A stretch of 64,000 bases of DNA from Pseudochelatococcus contaminans (lineage in GTDB: Bacteria; Pseudomonadota; Alphaproteobacteria; Rhizobiales; Beijerinckiaceae): the NCBI RefSeq assembly GCF_014195635.1, contig NZ_JACICC010000003.1, positions 434,001-498,000 of the forward strand. Direction: 5' to 3'. Position numbers and translations under genes: made by a program. Under the pieces are notes generated by a model. That model had not been told where the DNA came from and searched no databases. It saw nothing but the letters and a program-made list of their open reading frames with translations. Positions 54,553-64,000 of this stretch are shown one piece after another (the stretch's first letter is position 1; each line of letters begins with the position of its first letter).

Positions 54553-57500
54553 GCCATTTCGTTGTGCCGCCCAAAACCGTCATCGATCAGCGCCGCGCGG
54601 CGGACCCATCCGCTTCGGCCTGGGTTTCGGCCAATGCCGGTTCAGGCAAGACGAAAGTGCTGGCCGATCGCGTGTTGCGCCTGCTGCTCGACGAGGTTGA
54701 GCCGACGCGTATTCTGTGCCTCACCTTCACCAAGGCGGCGGCGGCGAACATGTCCAACCGGGTGTTCGACGAGCTTGGTACATGGGTGGTGATGGACGAT
54801 GCCACGCTGGCGGCTCGGCTTGAGGCGCTGGATGGTGTAGCGCCATCCGCCCAGCGGATCGCGGTGGCGCGGCGGCTGTTTGCGCGGGCGGTGGAAACAC
54901 CGGGCGGGCTGAAAATCGAGACGATCCACGCCTTCTGCGAGCGGCTGCTGCATCTTTTCCCGTTTGAGGCCAACGTGCCCGCCCGTTTCGAGGTGCTGGA
55001 CGAGGCATTGTTGCGGAAACTGCTGGAGCAGGCGACGCAGGAGGTGTTGGCCGTTGCCGGTGAATCCGCAGTCGGGCAGGCATTAGATATTGTGGCGCGC
55101 GAGGCCGGGGATGAGGCCGTGGGCCGAGCGCTGCGGTCTGCCCTGCGATACAAACTATTTCTGCGCGAACATGCTGATCCGGAAAGTCTTGAGCGCGTTC
55201 TGGGTGCGTTTGCCCGTCAGTGCGGCATCGCCCCCGGAGACACACCGGACAGTCTGCGCCGTTCCGTTATCGAGGACGGGATCGCCCCCGCCGAGTGGGC
55301 AGCCATCGCCGAGTTGCTGGATGCAGGCGCGAAGACGGACAAGGGCCGTGCGGCGCTGTTGCGGCAAGCCCTTGCCGCGCGCGATGAGACGGAGCGCTTT
55401 GTGCTCTATCGCGACGTGTTCTTCACCAAGGCGGGCACGCCTTCCAAGTCCATGGGCACGAAGGCCATCGACCCCGTTCTCATCGAGCGGCTGGTAGATG
55501 AGCAAGGCCGGATCGATGCGCTTCTCGGGGGTATCCGGGCGGCAGAGGCCATCGCCCGCACGCGCTCGCTGTTCGTGCTGGCGCAGGCCGTGTTTGCACG
55601 GCTTGAGGCGCTGAAAAGTGCTCGTGCGGCGCTGGATTTCGACGATCTTATCGCCCGCACGGTGAACCTGCTCACCAAGGCGGACGCTGCATGGATTCTG
55701 TATAAGCTCGATGCCGGCATCGATCATGTGCTCGTCGATGAGGCGCAGGATACCTCGCCGGACCAGTGGGCCATTCTGCGCAAGCTCGTGGAAGAGTTTA
55801 CCTCCGGTGAGGGCGTATCGCCGCGGCGGCGCACGCTTTTCGCCGTGGGCGATCCCAAGCAGTCGATCTACGGTTTTCAGGGGGCCGCGCCGCATGAGTT
55901 CGAGGCGAACGGGCGTTATTTCCTCAGCCGCTCCAAGGCGGCGGGCATGGCCTTCGAGGATGTGCAGCTAACGGTGTCCTTCCGCTCCGCGCCGGAGGTG
56001 CTGTCTGCCGTCGATGCTGTCTTCGCTTTGCCGCATCATGCAAAAGGGTTGACGCCGGGTGATGCCGGGGCAACGCCGGTGCATGAGAGTGCGCGTCCGT
56101 CTTTTCCCGGTGTCGTCGACGTGTGGCCGACGATCTGGAAGGACAAGACACCCGAGGCCGATGCCTGGAGCCTGCCGCTCGACGAGCCTGACGCCTCGGA
56201 ACCGGCGGTGCGGTTGGCGCGCAAGGTGGCGCACACCATTCGGCGTTGGATGCATGAGGGCGATGAGACTGGCCGCCGCATGCCGCCCGGCGATGTGCTG
56301 GTGCTGGTGCGCAAGCGGCACACCTTCTTCGAGGCGGTTATCCGTGCGCTCAAGGATGCCGGCGTCCCCGTGGCGGGCGCGGACAGGCTCACCGTGGCGG
56401 ATCATATTGCGGTGCGCGATCTCGTTGCCGCCGGGCGGGTGGCGCTGCTGGCTCGGGACGACCTGACGCTGGCGGCGGCGCTGAAGTCGCCGCTGGCCGG
56501 CTGGGGTGACGATGACCTCATCCGCATCGCCGCGCCACGCGCCGACGACACACCGCTGATCGACGCCATCCGAACGGCAACGGACGGCGGCGATCCGGCG
56601 GCTCTTCGCGCTATCGAGCATATTGAAACGTGGCAGGCGATGGCGCGCACGCACGGGCCGTTCGGCTTCTACGCCATGCTGCTGGGGCCGCAGGCCGGGC
56701 GGCGCAAGCTGGTGGCGCGGCTTGGGGCAGAGGCCGGAGACGCCATCGACTCTTTCCTGTCGCAGGCGCTGGCCTATGAGCGCCGTTTCGCGCCGTCGCT
56801 GGCCGGGTTCCTCAGCGCTTTTGAAAATGCGACCGGAGATATCAAGCGCGACATGGACGACACCCGCGACGAGGTTCGGGTGATGACGGTTCACGGCGCC
56901 AAGGGGCTGGAAGCGCCCGTCGTCATATTGGCGGACGGCGGCGAAAAGCCCGATGGCAGCCATGATCCGGACCTGATCGAGGTGCCTGTCGGCATCGGCG
57001 CGGGCATTGTGTTGACGCCGATCTGGTCTCCGGGCCAGCGTTTCGATCCAGTGCCGGTGGCGGAGGCCCGCGCGGCCCTGCGCGCCAAAGCCGTGGAGGA
57101 AAACGCGCGCCTGCTCTACGTGGCGCTGACGCGCGCGCGGGATCGGCTGATCGTGGCGTCTGCCATCAAGCGCGAACCGAAGGCCGACGACGCCGAGGCA
57201 GGTGCGGCAGCCCGGCCGCCGGATGAAAGCTGGTCCGGCATGGTGGTGAACGGCCTGGAGGCTGCGCCCGAAGATGCTGCCCGTTATGGACATCTCACCC
57301 GCATATCGGAGGAGGGCGGCGGCGAGATCCTGCGCTGGTCCTCGCCGGACAAGACAGTTGAGGTGCGTGAGCTGGCAAAGACCGCGCCGCAGCCTGATAT
57401 GCCGGTGCCGGACTGGCTCGCTGCGCCTGTGCATCCCGAAATGCCGCCCGCGCCACCCTTGCGGCCTTCGAGCGCGCTGGACGCGGCGGATCGGCCTCAT

Positions 57501-58055
57501 CGCCCGCTTGATGATGCATCGGCAGCGGAAACGGCGCGTTTGCGTGGCCAGTTCGTGCATGCGCTGATCGAGCGTCTGCCCGCGCTTGCCGCAGATCGTC
57601 GCCGTCAGGCAGCCATCGCCTATCTGGATGCGCGCGCGCCGCGTCTGGCGGTGGAAGAACGCAGTGCCATCGCCGATGCCGCATTGTCGGTTGTCAACGC
57701 GCCTGCACTGGCGGCGCTTTTCGGCCCCTCCGGGCGCGGCGAAGTGGCGATTGCCGGCGACGTGACCCTCACGAACGGGCAAACCGTGCCGGTTTCAGGG
57801 CGCATAGACCGGCTGGCGATCCTTGGCGACGAGGTCCATATCGCCGACTTCAAAACCGGCGCGCCCCCCACAGTGCAGCATGACACGCACCTCGCCCAGC
57901 TCGCGCTGTATCGCGAACTGTTGACGCGGGTCATGCCGGAGAAGTCCGTGCGGGCATTTCTGGTTTATGCGCAGGGGCCTGCCGTCGTCGAAATATCCGC
58001 CGAGCGGCTGGATACGGCCATCCGCAAGGTGGTGGCCGGTTTCAGCCGGATGTAG
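54549..58055 (+). CDS. addA: AddA helicase-nuclease subunit
   Basis: 1,168 residues from the ATG overlapping the addB stop; upstream frame is inside addB. UvrD-type helicase motifs are intact: Walker A NAGSGKTKVL (GSGKT at 31-35), motif Ia LTFTKAAAANM, motif II LVDEAQDTSP, motif III AVGDPKQSIYGFQGA, motif V VMTVHGAKGLEAPVVILADG and motif VI YVALTRARDRLIVA. A C-terminal nuclease domain carries GQFVHALIERLPAL and VHIADFKTGAPP. Together with AddB it forms the RecBCD-like complex. Confidence 0.95.
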   Translation: MSHFVVPPKTVIDQRRAADPSASAWVSANAGSGKTKVLADRVLRLLLDEVEPTRILCLTFTKAAAANMSNRVFDELGTWVVMDDATLAARLEALDGVAPSAQRIAVARRLFARAVETPGGLKIETIHAFCERLLHLFPFEANVPARFEVLDEALLRKLLEQATQEVLAVAGESAVGQALDIVAREAGDEAVGRALRSALRYKLFLREHADPESLERVLGAFARQCGIAPGDTPDSLRRSVIEDGIAPAEWAAIAELLDAGAKTDKGRAALLRQALAARDETERFVLYRDVFFTKAGTPSKSMGTKAIDPVLIERLVDEQGRIDALLGGIRAAEAIARTRSLFVLAQAVFARLEALKSARAALDFDDLIARTVNLLTKADAAWILYKLDAGIDHVLVDEAQDTSPDQWAILRKLVEEFTSGEGVSPRRRTLFAVGDPKQSIYGFQGAAPHEFEANGRYFLSRSKAAGMAFEDVQLTVSFRSAPEVLSAVDAVFALPHHAKGLTPGDAGATPVHESARPSFPGVVDVWPTIWKDKTPEADAWSLPLDEPDASEPAVRLARKVAHTIRRWMHEGDETGRRMPPGDVLVLVRKRHTFFEAVIRALKDAGVPVAGADRLTVADHIAVRDLVAAGRVALLARDDLTLAAALKSPLAGWGDDDLIRIAAPRADDTPLIDAIRTATDGGDPAALRAIEHIETWQAMARTHGPFGFYAMLLGPQAGRRKLVARLGAEAGDAIDSFLSQALAYERRFAPSLAGFLSAFENATGDIKRDMDDTRDEVRVMTVHGAKGLEAPVVILADGGEKPDGSHDPDLIEVPVGIGAGIVLTPIWSPGQRFDPVPVAEARAALRAKAVEENARLLYVALTRARDRLIVASAIKREPKADDAEAGAAARPPDESWSGMVVNGLEAAPEDAARYGHLTRISEEGGGEILRWSSPDKTVEVRELAKTAPQPDMPVPDWLAAPVHPEMPPAPPLRPSSALDAADRPHRPLDDASAAETARLRGQFVHALIERLPALAADRRRQAAIAYLDARAPRLAVEERSAIADAALSVVNAPALAALFGPSGRGEVAIAGDVTLTNGQTVPVSGRIDRLAILGDEVHIADFKTGAPPTVQHDTHLAQLALYRELLTRVMPEKSVRAFLVYAQGPAVVEISAERLDTAIRKVVAGFSRM

Positions 58056-58073
58056 AAACGCCGGCCCCGCGCA

Positions 58074-58421
58074 TCAGTTCGTCATGCGTGACAGCATGCG
58101 GTATGTGCCGTGGGCAACATTCTCGAACGCCTGCTCCACCATGGGATGCCGAACGGGCTCGCCAGAGGTGTCCTCAACCAGGTTCTGCTCCGAAACATAG
58201 GCGATGTATTCGGTTTCCGTGTTTTCGGCAAACAGATGGTAGAACGGTTGGTTGCGGTCTGGCCGTTTATCCTCGGGAATGGACTCGTACCATTCCTCGG
58301 AATTGTTGAAACAGGGATCGACGTCGAAGATCACGCCCCTGAAGGGGTAGACACGGTGCTTTACGACCTGACCGAGTCCGAACTTCGCCTGGCGCATGCC
58401 GGAAAATCGCAGTTTATCCAT
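58074..58421 (-). CDS. hspQ: Heat shock protein HspQ (hemimethylated DNA-binding family)
   Basis: 115 residues from the ATG at 58421; a TTG at 58466 would add 15 residues and neither has a strong ribosome binding site. Residues match HspQ/YccV: AKFGLGQVVKHRVYPFRGVI, DVDPCFNNSEEWYESIPEDK and RPDRNQPFYHLFAE. In enterobacteria HspQ binds hemimethylated DNA and stimulates Lon. It converges on addA, with only 18 bp between the stops. In many relatives trxA follows addA; here it does not. Confidence 0.9.
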   Translation of the reverse strand: MDKLRFSGMRQAKFGLGQVVKHRVYPFRGVIFDVDPCFNNSEEWYESIPEDKRPDRNQPFYHLFAENTETEYIAYVSEQNLVEDTSGEPVRHPMVEQAFENVAHGTYRMLSRMTN

Positions 58422-58554
58422 GACACGATCAAACTGCCGCTCGGTGTCATTGTCAAGTGCCGGCAAAGGTCCGCGTCAGCGCCGCGCTGTCACACTGTTT
58501 CGCCGATGAAAAAGGGTTGTCGCGGGCGGGCCGCAATCCTATGCAGAGAGAAGG

Positions 58555-58574
58555 CTGAACGCAAACTGCTCCAG
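58555..58574 (-). repeat. Single arm of the interspersed repeat, reverse orientation
   Basis: The reverse complement matches 19 consecutive bases at 30806-30824 (CTGGAGCAG followed by TTTGCGTTCA), the left border of the tandem array. The other arm is missing. The fragment ends 8 bp before the protoporphyrinogen oxidase start, so it contributes to that gene's leader. Confidence 0.6.
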
Positions 58575-58582
58575 AGGGTCCG

Positions 58583-60022
58583 ATGACAGTCACGCATGAG
58601 CACACCGGCGGGTGCGTCGATATCCTGATCGTCGGCGGCGGCATCAGCGGGTTGTCGGCGGCCGACGCGCTGGTGGAGGCCGGGCGCGATGTCGCTGTGC
58701 TGGAGGCGGGGGATCATCCCGGCGGCGTGATCGGCTCCGAGCGGGACGGCGGCTGGCTGGTGGAAACCGGGCCGAACACGCTGCTGGTCAAACCGGCGCT
58801 GCATGCCCTGCTGTCGCGCATCGGGCTGGATGGCGAGGCCGTCTTCGCCGACAAGCTCAACGCCAAGCGTTATGTGCTGTTGAACGGGCACATGCGGGCG
58901 CTGCCCTCGGGGCCGGTGGGGGCGCTGACCAGCCCGCTCGTCGCGCCGGTTTTGCCTCGGTTGCTGGCAGAGCCATGGACACGGCGCGGCGATGCGGTTG
59001 ACGAAAGCATTGCCGCCTTCGTGCAAAGGCGTCTGGGGCGGCATATGGCGGATGTGTTGGTGGATGCATTCGTGAGCGGAATTTACGCTGGCGATCCGTC
59101 GCGCCTGTCCCTGCGGGCGGCGTTTCCCCGGCTATATGCGCTGGAGCAGCAACACGGCTCGCTCGTGCGCGGCGCGCTCGCGGCGATGCAGCGCGCCCGC
59201 CGCGACAAGGCTCACAAGCCCGCGCTGCCGAAACAATGGCGCAGGGGCCTCATCAGCTTTCCCGATGGGCTTCAGGCCCTGCCGCAGCGCTTGGCGGAAC
59301 GGCTGCGCACCAATGGCGCGACGTATTGCCCCGGATCGCCGACGGTGGAAATCGGCAGGGATGGCCCGGACTGGCTGGTGCGGGACGGGCAGGGCCGCGT
59401 ATGGCGTGCCTCTCATCTGGTGCTGGCGACTCCCGCGCCTGTCAGCGCCAGCCTGCTGCGGCATACTGATGATGCGCTGGCGGATATGCTCGGCCGCATT
59501 GTTTATGCGCCGATTGCCGCCGTGGCGCTGGGCTTTGCGGCGAATGCCGTGCGCCATCCGCTCGACGGCTTTGGCCTCCTGCTGCCGCGCCGCGAGGGCC
59601 GCCGCACGCTCGGGGCGCTGTTTTCCTCATCCCTGTTTCCGGGCAGGGCACCGGACGGGCACCGGCTGATCTCGGCCTTTATTGGCGGGCGTCGAGATCC
59701 CGACGCCGTGTTGCTGGACGACGACGAACTGGCGGCGCAGGTGCAGCGTGATCTGGGCGATCTGCTGGGGCTGTCGTCACCGCCGGTCTGGCGGAAGATC
59801 CGGCGCTGGCAGGCGGCGATTCCACAATATGAGATCGGCCATTGCGACCTGCTGGCCCAGATCAACAGCCGTCTGGCCCATCATCCGCACCTGTCGCTGC
59901 TGGGTAACTGGCGCGATGGCATCAGCGTCGGCGATTGTCTGGAAAACGGTCGCAAACTGGCCGAAAGCCTTCTCACCAGCGAAAAACGCCATGCACAGCC
60001 CGCAGCCGTCACCCACGCCTGA
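58583..60022 (+). CDS. hemG: Oxygen-dependent protoporphyrinogen oxidase (HemY-type)
   Basis: 479 residues, ATG after a GAGGG site. The FAD-binding motif DILIVGGGISGLSAADALVE is followed by the family sequence AGDHPGGVIGSERDGGWLVE and TGPNTLLVKP. Later segments VDAFVSGIYAGDPSRLSLRA and LISFPDGLQALPQRLAERL match protoporphyrinogen IX oxidase, as does the C-terminal GNWRDGISVGDCLENGRKLA. It catalyses the penultimate step of haem synthesis. Naming varies (hemG in some Pseudomonadota, hemY in Gram-positives). Haem need links it to cyo. Confidence 0.93.
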   Translation: MTVTHEHTGGCVDILIVGGGISGLSAADALVEAGRDVAVLEAGDHPGGVIGSERDGGWLVETGPNTLLVKPALHALLSRIGLDGEAVFADKLNAKRYVLLNGHMRALPSGPVGALTSPLVAPVLPRLLAEPWTRRGDAVDESIAAFVQRRLGRHMADVLVDAFVSGIYAGDPSRLSLRAAFPRLYALEQQHGSLVRGALAAMQRARRDKAHKPALPKQWRRGLISFPDGLQALPQRLAERLRTNGATYCPGSPTVEIGRDGPDWLVRDGQGRVWRASHLVLATPAPVSASLLRHTDDALADMLGRIVYAPIAAVALGFAANAVRHPLDGFGLLLPRREGRRTLGALFSSSLFPGRAPDGHRLISAFIGGRRDPDAVLLDDDELAAQVQRDLGDLLGLSSPPVWRKIRRWQAAIPQYEIGHCDLLAQINSRLAHHPHLSLLGNWRDGISVGDCLENGRKLAESLLTSEKRHAQPAAVTHA

Positions 60023-60040
60023 TTTTAACATTCAAGAGAT

Positions 60041-61054
<1,014 letters not shown>

Positions 61055-61092
61055 GCAGTGTCGGGCCAGCAAGACAAAGCAGAGAAGGCATG

Positions 61093-61119
61093 AGACGGTT
61101 CGAAAGAGCCGTCTTTTTT
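61093..61119 (+). terminator. Rho-independent terminator
   Basis: AGACGGTTC (61093-61101) pairs with GAGCCGTCT (61106-61114) with a GAAA loop and one G-T type pairing. Six T residues follow. Lies 38 bp after the ydfG stop. Confidence 0.9.
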
Positions 61120-61127
61120 CTTTAGAG

Positions 61128-61220
61128 GCAGTTGAATTCAAGCCGGTTCAGCAAAGTGAACGCAAGTTACGGTGAAATATAGATTTGAGAGTTTCTGTTC
61201 TGATTTCGTCAGGCCAGCAT
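61128..61220 (+). repeat. Interspersed palindromic repeat, near full-length copy
   Basis: Aligns with the 104-bp unit through the 3' arm TGAACGCAAGTT, the GGTGAAATATAG block and the second hairpin region TGTTCTGATTTCGTCAGG. The 5' arm has changed (TTGAATTCA), so the first stem is imperfect. It lies directly after the ydfG terminator. Confidence 0.7.
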
Positions 61221-61598
61221 ATTCCATAAATATATTATATTTTCAATAAACAATCGAAGTGCATCATATAGGTAAAGCGAAATCCATGTTCATGTCCGCA
61301 TGTGCTTGTATGGATTATATAGTGTGTACAATACAGGCATGAAAGAGAAATCGTTACAGGTATGCGCATGCCGCAAGGCATGAAGGCGGTAATGACTGGC
61401 GCGCACATTGTATCAAGACAGGTCAATACAGCGAAATAATTTCGACCGTCAATACGACATTAGCGTCGCACTGGCGACATATACTGCGTTTATGTTGGAA
61501 GCCTATGGCATGCGGAGTGGTGTCTGTTGAACATTACTGCGGGCTTATGTGATATTTTTAACACTTTTCAGTCTGACCGAAATGCATGGAGTATTGAC
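61221..61598. other. AT-rich promoter region of the large repeat protein gene
   Basis: About 380 bp, markedly AT-rich (for example 61221-61265 and 61545-61570), with no gene I can support. GGAG at 61588-61591 sits 7 bp before the ATG of the next gene. The drop in G+C begins here and continues into the start of that gene. Confidence 0.5.
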
Positions 61599-64000
61599 AT
61601 GGCAACGAGCAAGTATATTAAAATCGATTCTGTTGAAGTTAATGGAGTAGATATTGGAGTAGATAATTATAATAGCGGAACTTATAAAGTATATAATGGG
61701 GATGTTATTACTTATACATATTCAGGGTTTGATGGAGGAACTGTTTTTTTTGAATGGTCAGGCTTCAGGTCCGGTTCTGATGGTTCAGATTCTGATGCTT
61801 TAAAACCTAATCATATAATTACTATAGACGGGAATGAGGCTTCGTGGTGGTGGAGTCAAGGAACTTATATCACCAATTATCCGGCTCCTACGCTTCAGTC
61901 TTTGAACCTTGTAGTAGAGGTTAAAATACGTAATTTTGTCGATGCTGCTGTAGATAATATTAAGCTTAATGTTCCCTCGGTCTCGGCGCATAACACCAGT
62001 CTGATCATATCCTCGGAGGGCAATCCCGCTCTGGCGATCGCGGATACATCCGGAAAAGTCATCGTCGATGGCGGTGGCATCACGGCGGGCACCGAGTTCG
62101 TTATTCAGCCGTCTGATGAGCGAGTTGCGGAGGGTGAGGGCATCAAGATCACTCTGACGCTCGACGCCTCGCTGGCGGGCAAGGGGATCGATCTCAATGG
62201 CTGGACGGTCGATGCGACCCATTCCAACGTCTTCACCAAGACGGTGCGCCCCCACACGGGCACGACAACATTCGACAGCATCCATCTCACGCTGCCGCTT
62301 GTCGACGGCAACGGCAAGGACATCGACTGGAGCACGAAGCAGCCGCTGTCGCTGGCAGCCGTAGAGGTGGATGCTGCCGGGAATGACCGGGGCGGCCCAA
62401 CATACGCCATCACCCTGTCCGGCATAAATGCTTCTGGTCCCGAGGTATCGAGCGCCCTGACGGTGAATGGCGCTGCTGTCGACCTGGCTCATGGTGTCAA
62501 CGCAGGCGACGTCATCGATATCGCTGTGGGCAGTCACTACCTCGGCGAGGGCAGCAAGGGCGTGGTCCTCACCGTGATACTGGACGCCTCACTGGCCAAC
62601 AGGGGCATCGTTTTCGATGGCTGGACCGCCGACGCCGCGCACACCACCTTCACCAGAACGGTTACCAGTGACGCGATCACGGGGGCGTATCCCTCTGTCG
62701 CCATCAAGCTGCCGATAACGGATGCATCCGGCGCCATCATCGACTGGGCCGGCAAGCCGCTCGACGTGCGGACGGCGGGGCTGAGCGCCACTTCAGCCGT
62801 GATCGCCACGGCGGATAAAATCGTGCCGGTGAATGCCGTGGACGCTATCTCTGTCATCGCGACAGTGGACGGCCGGGCGCTTGGCGATGTCGTTGTCGAA
62901 GGCGAGACCATCGATATCGCGCTGGCCAGCCGTGACGTCAGCGAGAACACCGTGCATATCAAGCTCACGCTGACGCTCGACGCGTCGCTGGCGGGCAAGG
63001 ATATCGATCTCGTTGGCTGGACGGTCGATGCGACCCACTCCAACATCTTTACCAAAACGGTTACGAAGAGCGCCAACGGAAGCTACGAGACCGTTCACGT
63101 CACACTGCCCGAGAGGGATCTCCATAATGCCCTCATCGACTGGAACAGCGGCAGCCTCACCCTCGTCGCCCAGGGCCTGGACAACGCAAACAACCCGACC
63201 TTGTCCAAGACCATCGCGATGCATGTCTGGGACAAGGTCATCCTCGATGTCGATGCCACGGTGAACGGTGAGCCGTTTGTGAACGGCGGCACCATTTCCG
63301 CCGGCCAGACCATCGACATCGGCGTGAGCGCCCACGACCTTGGCGCGAACAGCCAGGGCGTGAAGCTGACGCTGACCCTTAGCGCATCGCTGGCCAACAA
63401 GGGCATCGTCATCGACGGCTGGACGGTCGATCCGTCCCACTCCAACATCTTCACCAAAACGGTGCATAGCGTCGCCGGTGGCTATCCCGACTCCAAGATC
63501 CTGGTTCCTGTTCGTGATGGCAGCGGCCATATCATCGACTGGGAAGGCAACACCATCCGCCTCGCGGTCGCCGGGCTGGACGGCACGGGCACGGGCATTA
63601 TCGAGCGCGCTTACCTGTCGCAGGTGAAGGGCACGCCGGCCGTGTCTTTTGCCGCCACTGTCGACGGGGGCACACTTGGCGAAGACGGGCTGGTGCTGGC
63701 CGGCAAGGAAATCAGCATCACGCTGGACAGCGCCAACCTCGGCACCGACAGCCAGGGCGTGCTACTCAAGCTCACGCTGGATGCCTCGCTGGCCAACAAG
63801 GGCATCGTCATCGACGGCTGGACCGCCGACGCCGCGCACACCGTCTTCACCAAGACGGCGCAAAAGAGCGCACTGGACGGGACATATCCAAAGGTAACCG
63901 TCATTCTGCCGAACGCCGACGGCAGCGGCAACCTTATCTCCTGGGATAACTCGAGTGTGAGCGTGGAGGCGGACGGCCTCGACGGGAAGTCCGCGACGCT
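61599..64000 (+). CDS. Large surface-type repeat protein, 3' end outside window
   Basis: The ATG at 61599 with GGAG 7 bp upstream opens a frame with no stop to the window edge, 800 codons so far. The first ~120 residues (MATSKYIKIDSVEVNGVDIG, FDGGTVFFEWSGFRSGSDGS) are encoded by AT-rich codons and resemble nothing I recognise. After about 61970 base composition becomes GC-rich and tandem modules of about 133-140 residues begin, each centred on LTLDASLANKGIVIDGWTAD or a variant. Asp/Gly/Thr-rich beta-strand repeats suggest an Ig-like adhesin or matrix protein. No N-terminal signal peptide is seen, so type I secretion through a C-terminal signal is the likely route. Confidence 0.8.
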   Translation, partial: MATSKYIKIDSVEVNGVDIGVDNYNSGTYKVYNGDVITYTYSGFDGGTVFFEWSGFRSGSDGSDSDALKPNHIITIDGNEASWWWSQGTYITNYPAPTLQSLNLVVEVKIRNFVDAAVDNIKLNVPSVSAHNTSLIISSEGNPALAIADTSGKVIVDGGGITAGTEFVIQPSDERVAEGEGIKITLTLDASLAGKGIDLNGWTVDATHSNVFTKTVRPHTGTTTFDSIHLTLPLVDGNGKDIDWSTKQPLSLAAVEVDAAGNDRGGPTYAITLSGINASGPEVSSALTVNGAAVDLAHGVNAGDVIDIAVGSHYLGEGSKGVVLTVILDASLANRGIVFDGWTADAAHTTFTRTVTSDAITGAYPSVAIKLPITDASGAIIDWAGKPLDVRTAGLSATSAVIATADKIVPVNAVDAISVIATVDGRALGDVVVEGETIDIALASRDVSENTVHIKLTLTLDASLAGKDIDLVGWTVDATHSNIFTKTVTKSANGSYETVHVTLPERDLHNALIDWNSGSLTLVAQGLDNANNPTLSKTIAMHVWDKVILDVDATVNGEPFVNGGTISAGQTIDIGVSAHDLGANSQGVKLTLTLSASLANKGIVIDGWTVDPSHSNIFTKTVHSVAGGYPDSKILVPVRDGSGHIIDWEGNTIRLAVAGLDGTGTGIIERAYLSQVKGTPAVSFAATVDGGTLGEDGLVLAGKEISITLDSANLGTDSQGVLLKLTLDASLANKGIVIDGWTADAAHTVFTKTAQKSALDGTYPKVTVILPNADGSGNLISWDNSSVSVEADGLDGKSAT
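62154..64000 (+). repeat. At least five tandem coding modules of about 400 bp
   Basis: The marker LTLDASL (or VILDASL, LTLSASL, LKLTLDASL) recurs at about 62154, 62574, 62970, 63372 and 63771, giving spacings of 420, 396, 402 and 399 bp. Each is followed by GWT(V/A)D and a (T/S)KT or TRT box, then a (V/I)(D/S)W block about 40 residues later. Copies have diverged at the base level, so recent expansion is not implied. Confidence 0.85.

Noticed and set aside
55968-57782. 604-codon minus-strand frame over addA
   Set aside because: It lies entirely inside addA, whose helicase and nuclease motifs are intact. Composition is that of a high-GC antisense shadow.

Overview
The window looks like a chromosomal segment of an alphaproteobacterium, most likely order Hyphomicrobiales (Rhizobiales). 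The evidence is the gene content and order: bcsN-bcsA-bcsB-bcsZ, a MucR/Ros regulator, ChvG followed by a short HPr kinase, a mannose-type PTS EIIA, HPr and AhcY, and a DivL-like kinase followed by a TsaE-sugar kinase fusion, a MurU-like enzyme, AddB and AddA. Coding G+C is high and the gene-poor gaps are clearly more AT-rich. I saw no rRNA, tRNA, CRISPR array, transposase or integrase. Genus cannot be decided by eye.

Layout. 1-697: 5' part of a flavin-dependent oxidoreductase (minus). 1241-10238: five-gene cellulose operon, closed by a hairpin terminator. 10303-11178: YghU-type glutathione transferase (minus). 11395-15906: livJ-H-M-G-F branched-chain amino-acid importer (minus), with a hairpin between livJ and livH. 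16474-21368: cyoABCD quinol oxidase plus SURF1. 21482-23701: cytochrome b561-YceI fusion and a separate YceI (minus). 24122-26055: MarR regulator with an EmrB-type exporter. 26212-29645: M29 aminopeptidase and a GlpD-like dehydrogenase. 30132-34993: DUF4214 protein, a 104-bp tandem repeat array and two glycosyltransferase genes. 35096-39208: SH3 protein, 2-hydroxyacid dehydrogenase, EI24 membrane protein, NDUFA9-like protein and a small acetyltransferase. 39785-45708: mucR, chvG, hprK, EIIA, HPr, ahcY. 46059-58055: divL-like gene, tsaE-amgK fusion, murU-like gene, addB, addA. 58074-61054: hspQ, protoporphyrinogen oxidase, YdfG-type reductase. 61599-64000: 5' part of a large repeat protein with an AT-rich beginning, running off the window.

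Several blocks are functional units. BcsA/BcsB with a PilZ domain imply c-di-GMP-controlled cellulose export. ChvG, HprK, EIIA and HPr form the alphaproteobacterial acid-sensing and nitrogen/carbon phosphorelay neighbourhood. AmgK and MurU domains imply anomeric cell-wall sugar recycling. AddA and AddB process double-strand breaks.

The least ordinary signals are: (i) an interspersed palindromic repeat family, tandemly amplified at 30811-31187 and present near 27970, 45790, 58560 and 61130, with paired base changes in one stem; (ii) a DivL-like kinase with Phe at the phosphoacceptor position and a degenerate ATP site; (iii) a MucR paralogue lacking most zinc ligands; (iv) a large repeat protein whose first ~120 codons differ sharply in base composition from the rest; (v) a 20-bp palindrome upstream of ahcY that looks like an ArsR-family operator.
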